Assembly: GCF_019802125.1 (NCBI RefSeq)
Contig: NZ_JAHVHT010000004.1
Span: 186,001-250,000, forward strand
Length of the DNA stretch: 64,000 nt
Reading direction: 5' to 3'
Origin: Tateyamaria omphalii
Lineage (GTDB): Bacteria > Pseudomonadota > Alphaproteobacteria > Rhodobacterales > Rhodobacteraceae
Shown: positions 17,427 to 24,589 of the stretch, piece after piece
Layout of the letters: each line of letters starts with the position of its first letter
Numbering within the stretch: position 1 is the first letter of the stretch
Notes under the pieces: generated by a model
What the model saw: the letters and a program-made list of their open reading frames with translations, nothing else
Databases searched by the model: none
What the model was told of the DNA's origin: nothing
Translations under genes and position numbers: made by a program

Positions 17427-18514
17427 TGTATGTCGCGGTAAAAGGAGGCGAGAAGGCGATTGATGCCGCCCACGCCTGGCTCGCCGAGGAACGGCGCGGG
17501 CCGGAAGATGTGGCCGAGCTGTCGGTGGATCAGATCAAAGGGCAGTTGAAGCTGGCTGTGAACCGGGTGATGGCCGAAGGGTCGCTTTATGACCCGGACC
17601 TTGCGGCGCTGGCCATCAAGCAGGCGCGTGGCGATCTGATCGAGGCCATCTTTCTGATCCGGGCCTATCGTACGACACTGCCCCGCTTTGGTGGGTCAAC
17701 GCCGGTCGACACCGAAACCATGGCCTGTGACCGGCGCGTGTCGGCCACGTTCAAAGATGCACCGGGGGGGCAGGTGCTGGGCCCGACCTTCGACTACACA
17801 CACCGGCTGCTGGATTTCAAACTGGCCGCCGATGGTGAGGCGCCCAGCGCGCCCGAGCGGGCGGAAATGCCGGAGACCAAGCCGCACATCATGTCATTCC
17901 TCGACCGCGAGGATCTGATCCAGCCAGAGCCGGAGGGGCCGGAGACACCGCCGGACCTGACCCGAGAGCCGCTGGAACTGCCTGCAAACCGCCCCCTACG
18001 CCTGCAATCGCTGACGCGGGGGGACGAGGGGTTCATCCTTGGGATGGCCTATTCCACTCAACGCGGCTACGCCCGCAACCACGCCTTTGTGGCCGAGTTG
18101 CGTATTGGGACCTGCGCGGTCGAGATGGACATTCCCGAGCTGGGCTTTGCCATCGAGGTGGGTGAGGTCGAGTTGACCGAGTGCGAGACGGTGAACCAGT
18201 TTCAGGGGTCAAAGACCGAGCCGCCGCAGTTCACGCGGGGCTATGGCCTTGTCTTCGGCATGTGCGAGCGCAAGGCGATTTCCATGGCGCTGGTAGACCG
18301 TGCCTTGCGCTGGAAAGAGTTAGGCGAAGACAACGTAGGCGCGCCCGCGCAGGACGAGGAATTCGTGCTGTATCACGCGGACAACATCCAGGCGACGGGG
18401 TTCCTCGAACACATCAAGCTGCCGCATTACGTGGACTTTCAGTCCGAGTTGGAGCTGATCCGAAAGCTACGCCGCGAGGCGATCGGGAACGTGCGACAGG
18501 AGGCGGCGGAATGA
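17426..18514 (+). CDS. phnI: C-P lyase complex subunit PhnI
   Basis: A 362-residue PhnI, the nucleosidase component that, with PhnG, PhnH and PhnL, makes ribose-1-phosphonate-5-triphosphate from phosphonate and ATP. It begins MYVAVKGGEKAIDAAHAWL, the family's standard start, and contains FLDREDLI and the conserved GMCERKAISMALVDRAL and HADNIQATGFLEHIKLPHYVDFQ blocks near the C-terminus. ATG 17426 overlaps the phnH stop. A strong AGGAGG site 7 bases before ATG 18511 overlaps its own 3' end, apparently a vestige of direct coupling to the next gene. Confidence 0.96.
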   Translation: MYVAVKGGEKAIDAAHAWLAEERRGPEDVAELSVDQIKGQLKLAVNRVMAEGSLYDPDLAALAIKQARGDLIEAIFLIRAYRTTLPRFGGSTPVDTETMACDRRVSATFKDAPGGQVLGPTFDYTHRLLDFKLAADGEAPSAPERAEMPETKPHIMSFLDREDLIQPEPEGPETPPDLTREPLELPANRPLRLQSLTRGDEGFILGMAYSTQRGYARNHAFVAELRIGTCAVEMDIPELGFAIEVGEVELTECETVNQFQGSKTEPPQFTRGYGLVFGMCERKAISMALVDRALRWKELGEDNVGAPAQDEEFVLYHADNIQATGFLEHIKLPHYVDFQSELELIRKLRREAIGNVRQEAAE

Positions 18515-18516
18515 CC

Positions 18517-18699
18517 CTAATCCCCGCCATCGCCGTCGCAATCCCAAAAACCGCCGTCGCCGTCGCGCTTGTCTCGATCGAGAAACTGGTTGAGCCAATG
18601 CGAGGCCGGATAGCGCGATGCGGCCACCTCTCGCAGGATGGCCACGACGACGATCAGCCCGATCATGCAGTAGAAGAAGATTTCGTTCGGATCGCTCAT
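18517..18699 (-). CDS. Small single-pass membrane protein, antisense between phnI and phnJ
   Basis: A 60-residue reading frame on the strand opposite the phn operon. It has a clear hydrophobic helix at about 8-22 (FFYCMIGLIVVVAI), a charged middle and a Gly/Asp-rich tail that includes DGDGGFWDCDGDGGD. Third-position GC is very high, better than the competing plus-strand frame over the same bases (18511-18738). It fills most of the only real gap in the operon. I see no Shine-Dalgarno site, and the function is unknown. The plus-strand frame keeps 4-bp ATGA overlaps with both phnI and phnJ and an AGGAGG site, so it cannot be excluded entirely. Confidence 0.55.
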   Translation of the reverse strand: MSDPNEIFFYCMIGLIVVVAILREVAASRYPASHWLNQFLDRDKRDGDGGFWDCDGDGGD

Positions 18700-18734
18700 G
18701 TGTGCACGCGATACGGGAAGAATGAGGCAAGACC

Positions 18735-19604
18735 ATGACCGACTACAACTTTGCCTATCTGGACGAACAGACCAAGCGGATGATCCGGCGTGCGATCCTC
18801 AAAGGGTTGGCCATTCCGGGCTACCAGGTGCCTTTCGCGAGCCGCGAGATGCCGATGCCTTATGGCTGGGGCACGGGTGGGGTGCAGGTGTCGGCCGCCG
18901 TGATGACGGCAGACGATGTGTTCAAGGTCATTGATCAAGGCGCCGACGACACGACCAACGCAGTGTCCATCCGGCGATTTTTCGAACGCACTGCGGGGGT
19001 AGAGACGACAGAAGCTACTGGCGATGCCACAGTCATCCAGACCCGCCACCGCATTCCCGAGGAACCGCTGAACGACGATCAGATCCTCGTCTATCAGGTG
19101 CCGATCCCGGAGCCTTTGCGCTTTCTCGAACCCTCGGAGGTCGAGACCCGCAAGATGCACGCCTTGGAGGACTACGGGTTGATGCATGTGAAACTCTACG
19201 AGGACATCAGCGCGCACGGGGCGATCTCGACCGCCTATGCCTATCCGGTGGAGGTTGAGGGGCGCTATGTGATGGACCCATCGCCAATCCCGAAGTTCGA
19301 CAATCCGAAGCTGACGATGTCCGCCATTCAGCTTTTCGGCGCGGGGCGTGAACAGCGGATTTATGCCCTGCCGCCCTATACGCGCGTCGTGAGCCTCGAC
19401 TTTGAAGATTACCCGTTCGAAGCTTCGAAGGCCGAGCATGCCTGCGCGCTGTGCGGGGCAACCGACAGCTATCTCGACGAGTTGATTGTCGATGACGCAG
19501 GCACGCGCATGTTCATGTGTTCCGACACCGACTATTGCCAATCCCGCCGGGCAGCGGGGCATGTCGGTGCGCAAGGAACCCCAGTCAAGGAGGACGCAGC
19601 ATGA
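18735..19604 (+). CDS. phnJ: C-P lyase radical SAM enzyme PhnJ
   Basis: A 289-residue PhnJ, the iron-sulfur radical SAM enzyme that cleaves the C-P bond of ribose-1-phosphonate-5-phosphate to release the alkane and the cyclic phosphate. The essential cysteines are all present: Cys237, Cys240, Cys262 and Cys268, with the same spacing as Cys241/244/266/272 of the E. coli enzyme. The start reads MTDYNFAYLDEQTKRMIRRA, typical of the family. It sits 220 bp after phnI instead of overlapping it. Its stop overlaps the next gene (ATGA). Confidence 0.97.
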   Translation: MTDYNFAYLDEQTKRMIRRAILKGLAIPGYQVPFASREMPMPYGWGTGGVQVSAAVMTADDVFKVIDQGADDTTNAVSIRRFFERTAGVETTEATGDATVIQTRHRIPEEPLNDDQILVYQVPIPEPLRFLEPSEVETRKMHALEDYGLMHVKLYEDISAHGAISTAYAYPVEVEGRYVMDPSPIPKFDNPKLTMSAIQLFGAGREQRIYALPPYTRVVSLDFEDYPFEASKAEHACALCGATDSYLDELIVDDAGTRMFMCSDTDYCQSRRAAGHVGAQGTPVKEDAA

Positions 19605-19939
19605 TCAACCAGCTGCGCATATACGAGGTGCCGCCGGGCAACCGGGGACCATTTTTGACCCGTTTCCGCGATCATGCCGCACGCCTGATGGGCACGCATG
19701 GATTTCGCATTCAGGCGATGTGGACGGATGAGCGCGACGGGCGTGTGCGATTTGTTTACCTGCTGACTTGGATCGATGAGGCCGAGATGGGGGACAAGTG
19801 GGCTGCCTTCATGGCCGATGAAGAATGGAAGCGGATCAAGGCCGAGACCTCGGCCCAGCATGGCGATTTCGTGCTGGGGATCGAGGAGATGGTGCTGATC
19901 CCAACGGAGTTCAGTGCCGCCATCGGAGGTGCCGCATGA
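19601..19939 (+). CDS. NIPSNAP-family protein within the C-P lyase operon
   Basis: A 112-residue single-domain NIPSNAP/dimeric alpha-beta barrel protein: INQLRIYEVPPGNRGPFLTRF at the start, AARLMGTHGFRIQAMW in the middle, and the family-typical end with LIPTEFS. ATG 19601 overlaps the phnJ stop by 4 bp, is preceded by CAAGGAGG, and its own stop overlaps phnK, so it is a co-translated member of the operon. NIPSNAP is not one of the standard C-P lyase subunits. A chaperone, monooxygenase-like or accessory role is possible, but nothing in the sequence settles it. Confidence 0.9.
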   Translation: MINQLRIYEVPPGNRGPFLTRFRDHAARLMGTHGFRIQAMWTDERDGRVRFVYLLTWIDEAEMGDKWAAFMADEEWKRIKAETSAQHGDFVLGIEEMVLIPTEFSAAIGGAA

Positions 19940-20706
19940 CCCCCCTTCTGCAGGTCGACGGGCTTTCAAAGTTTTACGGGCAGCGGATTGGCTGTGCGGA
20001 TGTGAGCTTTGACCTCTACCCCGGTGAGGTGATGGGCATCGTCGGTGAGAGCGGATCGGGCAAGTCGACGCTTTTGAACTGCTTGGCAGGGCATCTGCCG
20101 CCCGATGCTGGTCGCGTGATGTTCGACACACGCGCGGAAGGCATGCGCGACACGGTCACCATGAGCGAACCGGAGCGGCGGATGCTGGGGCGGACCGATT
20201 GGGCCTTTGTCCACCAGCACGCCCGCGACGGGTTGCGCATGAATGTGAGCGCAGGCGGCAATGTGGGCGAGCGGCTGATGGCCGTGGGCGCGCGGCATTA
20301 CGGCGACATTCGGAGCCAAGCCATCGACTGGCTGGGGCGGGTCGAGATTGCGGAGGATCGCATCGACGACCGTCCACGGCAGTTTTCGGGCGGAATGCAG
20401 CAGCGTTTGCAGATTGCGCGCAACCTGGTGACCGGGCCGCGGCTGGTGTTCATGGATGAGCCCACCGGCGGGCTGGACGTATCGGTGCAGGCGCGGCTTC
20501 TGGATCTGCTGCGCGGGTTGGTGCGCGAGATGGGGCTGAGTGCCATCATCGTCACCCACGATCTGGCGGTTGTGCGCCTGCTGGCCGATCGTTTGATGGT
20601 GATGAAGGATGGGCATGTGGTCGAGACCGGCCTGACCGATCAGGTGCTGGATGATCCGCAGCACGCTTATTCTCAATTGTTGGTGTCGAGTGTGTTGCAG
20701 GTGTGA
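19936..20706 (+). CDS. phnK: C-P lyase ATP-binding protein PhnK
   Basis: A 256-residue ABC-type ATPase. Walker A is GESGSGKS (37-44), the signature is FSGGMQQRLQIARN, Walker B is LVFMDEPTGGLDVSVQ, and the H-loop is in VTHDLAV. PhnK docks on the PhnGHIJ core and is needed for C-P lyase function rather than import. It begins by a 4-bp overlap with the NIPSNAP gene. Confidence 0.95.
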   Translation: MTPLLQVDGLSKFYGQRIGCADVSFDLYPGEVMGIVGESGSGKSTLLNCLAGHLPPDAGRVMFDTRAEGMRDTVTMSEPERRMLGRTDWAFVHQHARDGLRMNVSAGGNVGERLMAVGARHYGDIRSQAIDWLGRVEIAEDRIDDRPRQFSGGMQQRLQIARNLVTGPRLVFMDEPTGGLDVSVQARLLDLLRGLVREMGLSAIIVTHDLAVVRLLADRLMVMKDGHVVETGLTDQVLDDPQHAYSQLLVSSVLQV

Positions 20707-20762
20707 GACCCGGGGCTCTGCCCCGGACCCCGTCGTATTTTTAGTCAAAAGAAGATCTGGGC
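20707..20762 (+). repeat. Rhodobacteraceae-type intergenic hairpin element between phnK and phnL
   Basis: CCGGGGC (20710-20716) and GCCCCGG (20720-20726) form a 7-bp stem with loop TCT, followed by ACCCCGTCGTATTTTTA and then an AAAAGAAGA tract. This composition (GC hairpin, CCCCG, TATTTTT, AAGAAG) is one I recall as a common dispersed intergenic element in Rhodobacteraceae. It could act as a terminator-like attenuator inside the operon. No second copy was seen in this window. Confidence 0.6.
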
Positions 20763-21446
20763 ATGATTGAAGTCAGTGGTGTTGCGAAGTCCTTTGTTTT
20801 GCACAATCAGGGCAGTGCCGTGATCCCGGTGATGCATGGCGCGGACTTGTCCGTCGCGCCGGGTGAGTGTGTGGCGCTTGTGGGCGCATCCGGGGCAGGC
20901 AAGTCGACGCTGATGCGCATGATCTACGGCAACTACACGGCGCAGGCTGGGCGGATTGCTGTGGGGGATGTTGATGTCGCCTCGGCCCCGCCGCGAGACA
21001 TTTTGCGGCTGCGGCGCGAGACGCTGGGCTATGTCAGTCAGTTCCTGCGCGTGGTGCCACGGGTGCCGACGCTGCAGGTTGTCGCCGAGCCGCTACGTGC
21101 GGTTGGTGCGGATGCCGCGCGGGCCGAAGCGCGCGCGCGGGACTTGCTGGCGATGCTCAATATTCCCGAACGCTTGTGGTCGCTCAGCCCCACGACCTTT
21201 TCCGGCGGCGAGCAGCAGCGCGTGAACATCGCGCGCGGCTTTGCTCATGACTATCCTGCACTGCTGTTGGACGAGCCAACGGCCAGCCTGGATGCCACGA
21301 ACCGGGCCGTTGTGCTGGACCTGATCGAAGCGGCCAAGGCGCGGGGGGCGGCCATTGTCGGTATTTTCCATGACGAGGCCGCGCGTGCGCAGGTCTGTGA
21401 TCGTGAGGTGGACGTGAGCCGCTTCACGCCGGAGCGTGCGGCGTGA
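20763..21446 (+). CDS. phnL: C-P lyase ATP-binding protein PhnL
   Basis: A 227-residue ABC-type ATPase. Walker A is GASGAGKS (41-48), the signature is FSGGEQQRVNIARG, Walker B is LLLDEPTASLDATN, and H-loop IFHDEAAR follows. The N-terminal VSGVAKSFVLHNQG and the phnK-phnL-phnN order identify it as PhnL. It supports the PhnGHI nucleosidase step. Its TGA overlaps the GTG of phnN. Confidence 0.95.
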   Translation: MIEVSGVAKSFVLHNQGSAVIPVMHGADLSVAPGECVALVGASGAGKSTLMRMIYGNYTAQAGRIAVGDVDVASAPPRDILRLRRETLGYVSQFLRVVPRVPTLQVVAEPLRAVGADAARAEARARDLLAMLNIPERLWSLSPTTFSGGEQQRVNIARGFAHDYPALLLDEPTASLDATNRAVVLDLIEAAKARGAAIVGIFHDEAARAQVCDREVDVSRFTPERAA

Positions 21447-21985
21447 ATGGTCGCCTGATTGCCGTCGTCGGCCCGTCCGGAGTGGGGAAGGACACGGTGA
21501 TGGAGGCGATGGCCGAGGCTGAACCGCGTCTGGGCCTGGTGCGCCGTGTGATCACGCGCCCAACCGGCGCAGGGGGCGAGGTGTTTGAGGGTGTAACCGT
21601 GCCGACGTTTCAGGCCATGGCCCGTGACGGCGCATTTGCCCTTTCATGGAGCGCGCATGGTCTGCACTACGGCATTCCGGTGGAGGTTGATGCCGCCCTG
21701 GGCGCGGGGCGTGACATGCTGGCAAACCTGTCGCGGAGCGTGCTGATGCAGGCCAAGGCGCGGTTTCCTGGCCTGCGCGTGATTGCGCTGACCGCCGATC
21801 CTGACACGCTCGCCCAGCGCCTTGCAGGACGTGGGCGCGAGAGCGAGAAGGACATCCTGAAGCGCCTGTCGCGGGTGGGTACGGATCTGCCTGCGGGCTT
21901 TGATGTGATACGGATCGACAACTCCGGCGCGTTGGTGGACACGGTGCGCGCGGCTCGTGATGCGCTTTATCCGGTGAGTGCGTAG
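21443..21985 (+). CDS. phnN: Ribose 1,5-bisphosphate phosphokinase PhnN
   Basis: A 180-residue guanylate-kinase-like enzyme with P-loop GPSGVGKD (10-17), RRVITRPTGAGGE and FALSWSAHGLHYGIP. PhnN phosphorylates ribose 1,5-bisphosphate to PRPP, recycling the sugar phosphate made by C-P lyase. It starts with GTG in a 4-bp GTGA overlap with phnL. Its 3' end overlaps the convergent DUF1045 gene by 19 bp. Confidence 0.95.
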   Translation: MNGRLIAVVGPSGVGKDTVMEAMAEAEPRLGLVRRVITRPTGAGGEVFEGVTVPTFQAMARDGAFALSWSAHGLHYGIPVEVDAALGAGRDMLANLSRSVLMQAKARFPGLRVIALTADPDTLAQRLAGRGRESEKDILKRLSRVGTDLPAGFDVIRIDNSGALVDTVRAARDALYPVSA

Positions 21986-22647
21986 TGTTGGATTTGGTGG
22001 AACATACCCGCCTCGTCCTCGCCCAGCAGGGTCAGGCCCGTGATCGGGTAAGGGGCCAGGTCAAGCTGGGACAGCAAGGGCGCAAGGGCTTTTTCAGCCC
22101 GTTCCAGCGTTTGTTTGTCCAGTTTGCCGCTGAGCGTCAGGTGGAACCGGAACTGATCCAGCACATACGGGTAGCCCCAGCGCACAAGATGCGCGTCCTG
22201 TGCAGGCGTGAGGCGCGCAGCTCGGCGCTTGTTCAACTCGGCCTCGGTCAGAGGTGCGCGGAACCGGTCGAGTTCTTGCACCGTATGCGCGGCCAGGTCA
22301 GCCAGGGCGCGCGCGTCCCCTTGCGGCACGAGGGCAAGGAAGCGACCGAGCCGTGCAAGGTCCAGTCCGTCCAGCGTCACGGGCGCCGCATTGGCGCAAA
22401 GGGCCGCGAGCGCATCCTGCAAAGTCTGCGCACTTTGGCCCTGCGCCAGCCGAAAGGGCGGCTTGATCGTGCCATGGAACCCGTATTTGCGCGGCGTGTC
22501 CGTGATGCCGGAAATGTCCAAGTCTGTGACATCCGGATGCGACATTGCGCGCCCGGTCGCACTGTCCCAGCCCAGCCATGCGGCGCCGAACGTTGCGAGC
22601 GGCGTGCCCGCTTCGGGCGTGTAGTAGACAGCGTAGCGTTTGAACAT
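21967..22647 (-). CDS. DUF1045 phosphonate-operon protein, 2H phosphoesterase type
   Basis: A 226-residue protein of the putative phosphonate-metabolism family (TIGR03223/DUF1045). It carries the two HxTx motifs that define 2H phosphoesterases: HGTI at 58-61 and HLTL at 169-172. Such enzymes hydrolyse cyclic or 2',3'-type phosphodiesters. No phnP is visible in the locus, so this protein is a candidate for opening the 5-phosphoribosyl 1,2-cyclic phosphate released by PhnJ; that role is inference. ATG 22647 is chosen because homologues start with the strand FKRYAVYYTP. It is divergent from phnM. Confidence 0.88.
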   Translation of the reverse strand: MFKRYAVYYTPEAGTPLATFGAAWLGWDSATGRAMSHPDVTDLDISGITDTPRKYGFHGTIKPPFRLAQGQSAQTLQDALAALCANAAPVTLDGLDLARLGRFLALVPQGDARALADLAAHTVQELDRFRAPLTEAELNKRRAARLTPAQDAHLVRWGYPYVLDQFRFHLTLSGKLDKQTLERAEKALAPLLSQLDLAPYPITGLTLLGEDEAGMFHQIQHYALTG

Positions 22648-22681
22648 ATCCCGTCCCATTCCATTTCGAGATGACAGGCAC

Positions 22682-23824
22682 ATGACACAAGACACGATCC
22701 TCGCCAACGCCCGGCTTGTCCTTCCCGATGAGGTGATCACCGGCCACGTGGTTCTGCGTGACGGTGTGATTGCCGAGATCGGGACCGGGGCGGCCGTGCC
22801 TGCCGGTGCGCTCGATTGCGAAGGCGACTACCTCGCCCCTGGCCTGATCGAGTTGCACACCGACAATCTCGAACGCCATATCTCGCCCCGGCCCAGGGTG
22901 CCGTGGCCACATCGGCCTGCGATCCTTGCCCATGACCGCGAGTTGGCGGGCACCGGGATCACCACCGTTTTTGACGCGATGCGCGTGGGTTCAATCCCTT
23001 CAGGCAAAGCGCGCTACACCAAGTATGCCCGCGATCTGTCCGTGGAAATGCTGGCCTTGCGCACACAAGGCGTGCTGAAGATCAGCCACTTCCTGCACCT
23101 GCGGGCCGAAATCTGTTCCGAGACGCTGACCGAGGAACTGGCGGAGTTCACGCCAGATGACCGCGTAGGCATCGTCAGCCTGATGGACCACACCCCCGGC
23201 CAGCGCCAGTTCCGCGACATGGACAAGATGAAGGCCTATGTCATGGGCAAGAACAACCTGACGGAAAACGAGTTTGCGCGCCACGTAGCCAAGTTGCAAA
23301 GCTTGCAGGAGCGGCTGGGCGCGCGGCACGAGGCGGCGGCAGTAGCCGAAGCGAGACGTCTGGGCGCGGTACTGGCCAGCCACGATGACACCACCACCGA
23401 ACAGGTCGGTGTCTCGGCGCGCCACGGCGTTGCGGTCGCGGAATTCCCGACAACAATCGAGGCAGCAGAGGCGTGCCAAAAAAGCGGTATCGCCATCATC
23501 ATGGGCGCGCCCAACCTTGTACGCGGCGGATCACACTCGGGCAACGTTGCGGCACGCGATCTGGCAGAACGCGATTTGCTGGACATTCTGTCTTCCGACT
23601 ATGTCCCCGCAGCGCTTTTGCTGTCCGCCGTTCAATTGGGCGACATGTGGGGCGACATGGCGCGCGGCATAGCGACGGTCACAAACACACCTGCACGTTC
23701 GGTCGGATTGACGGACCGGGGAACCATCGCCGTAGGACAGCGCGCCGACCTTGTCCGCTTTGCGCAGACCGACGGGATCGCAATTGCCCGCGAGGTTTTT
23801 TGCCAGGGAAGGCAAGTGGGCTGA
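22682..23824 (+). CDS. phnM: Alpha-D-ribose 1-methylphosphonate 5-triphosphate diphosphatase PhnM
   Basis: A 380-residue amidohydrolase close to E. coli PhnM in length and motif order: LAPGLIELHTDNLERHISPRP, SLMDHTPGQRQF, LASHDDTTTEQV, AEFPTTIEAAEA and MGAPNLVRGGSHSGN. It removes pyrophosphate from the ribose triphosphate intermediate before PhnJ acts. This is the canonical copy; a divergent second copy is at 14309-15490. ATG 22682 starts the first strand and is preceded by an ACAGG site; 35 bp separate it from the DUF1045 start. Confidence 0.95.
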   Translation: MTQDTILANARLVLPDEVITGHVVLRDGVIAEIGTGAAVPAGALDCEGDYLAPGLIELHTDNLERHISPRPRVPWPHRPAILAHDRELAGTGITTVFDAMRVGSIPSGKARYTKYARDLSVEMLALRTQGVLKISHFLHLRAEICSETLTEELAEFTPDDRVGIVSLMDHTPGQRQFRDMDKMKAYVMGKNNLTENEFARHVAKLQSLQERLGARHEAAAVAEARRLGAVLASHDDTTTEQVGVSARHGVAVAEFPTTIEAAEACQKSGIAIIMGAPNLVRGGSHSGNVAARDLAERDLLDILSSDYVPAALLLSAVQLGDMWGDMARGIATVTNTPARSVGLTDRGTIAVGQRADLVRFAQTDGIAIAREVFCQGRQVG

Positions 23825-23848
23825 AGCGCACGCGCCAGTGCCGGACCA

Positions 23849-23879
23849 GGAGCCGCAAAAAAAGCAAAACGGCGGCTCC
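23849..23879. terminator. Hairpin between phnM and the fasciclin gene
   Basis: GGAGCCGC (23849-23856) pairs with GCGGCTCC (23872-23879) around a 15-nt A-rich loop. It lies 25 bp after phnM, in the convergent gap. The A-rich loop lacks a following T-run on either strand, so its termination strength is uncertain. Confidence 0.4.
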
Positions 23880-23964
23880 AGTGTGAGACCGAAGCCGCCG
23901 CCTGCAATGCCGGCACCCGTTTGCGGAAAGGGCGCGGCATTTACCCTGAAAACCTGGGGGGCGA

Positions 23965-24453
23965 TCAGGGGATGAGAACCCGGTCGATCACGTGGATCAC
24001 ACCGTTGGAGGCCAGGATGTCGGCCTGGATCACGTTGGACTTTTCGACCTTCACACCGTTGCGCCCGTCAATGTGGACATTGGCACCGTTCACAGTTGCA
24101 ACACTCAGGCGCTGACCAGCCAGATCGGAAGATAGCGTCTGTCCCGGCAGCACGTGATAGGTCAGGATACTGACAAGCTGGTCCTTGTTCTCGGGCTTGA
24201 GCAGGTTTTCGACCGTGCCTGCAGGCAGCGCGGCAAAGGCTTCATCCGTGGGGGCGAAAACGGTGAAAGGTCCGGGGCTTTTCAGCGTGTCAACGAGGTC
24301 GGCTGCCTGCACGGCGGCGACCAGGGTGTTGAAGGATCCAGCAGCGATCGCGGTATCGACGATGTCCGGCTGCGTGTTCATCTCGGCGCATGCGCCAAGG
24401 GTGGCAAGGGCCGCGCCAATGGCGGTCATTTTCATAAAGGAACGGCGTTTCAT
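23965..24453 (-). CDS. Fasciclin (FAS1) domain lipoprotein
   Basis: A 162-residue exported protein. The N-terminus [21 protein letters not shown] combines a twin-arginine-like RRSFMK motif with a lipobox LGAC, so a lipid-anchored protein at the cell envelope is likely. The rest is a single FAS1 domain with [15 protein letters not shown] and YHVLPGQ, ending in [14 protein letters not shown]1 domains mediate adhesion. ATG 24453 has an AGGAGA site. It is divergent from a DUF6502 gene, and the 136-bp region between them carries two related palindromes. Confidence 0.92.
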   Translation of the reverse strand: MKRRSFMKMTAIGAALATLGACAEMNTQPDIVDTAIAAGSFNTLVAAVQAADLVDTLKSPGPFTVFAPTDEAFAALPAGTVENLLKPENKDQLVSILTYHVLPGQTLSSDLAGQRLSVATVNGANVHIDGRNGVKVEKSNVIQADILASNGVIHVIDRVLIP

Positions 24454-24494
24454 GGTTGATCTCCTGGTGGTGGCGCGGGGGCCTATCGCTTGAT

Positions 24495-24511
24495 GTGGGA
24501 ATATTTCCCAC
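24495..24511. promoter_or_regulatory. Palindromic operator site 1 (GTGGGAA-TAT-TTCCCAC)
   Basis: A 7-bp perfect inverted repeat with a 3-bp AT spacer, 42 bp upstream of the fasciclin ATG on the minus strand. Its arms match site 2 (24554-24572) at six of seven positions. The centres are 60 bp apart, close to six helical turns. Confidence 0.65.
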
Positions 24512-24553
24512 GCATGGCGAAATGACGCAGCCCCACCAGATTTCAAGGATTTG

Positions 24554-24572
24554 CGTGGAAAAAATTTCCACG
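24554..24572. promoter_or_regulatory. Palindromic operator site 2 (CGTGGAAA-AAA-TTTCCACG)
   Basis: An 8-bp perfect inverted repeat with spacer AAA, ending 17 bp before the DUF6502 start. With site 1 it defines the consensus GTGGRAA-N3-TTYCCAC. The location fits repression of the DUF6502 gene and joint control of the divergent fasciclin gene. Confidence 0.65.
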
Positions 24573-24589
24573 TGCAATATTGTCGACTT

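Noticed and set aside
18511..18738. Plus-strand 75-codon frame between phnI and phnJ
   Set aside because: It has ATGA overlaps and an AGGAGG site, but the protein shows no recognisable features and its codon use is poorer than the minus-strand frame. Kept as an alternative, not annotated.
24551..24589. Earlier start for the DUF6502 gene
   Set aside because: It would place coding sequence across the second palindrome and adds residues ([13 protein letters not shown]) with no family support.
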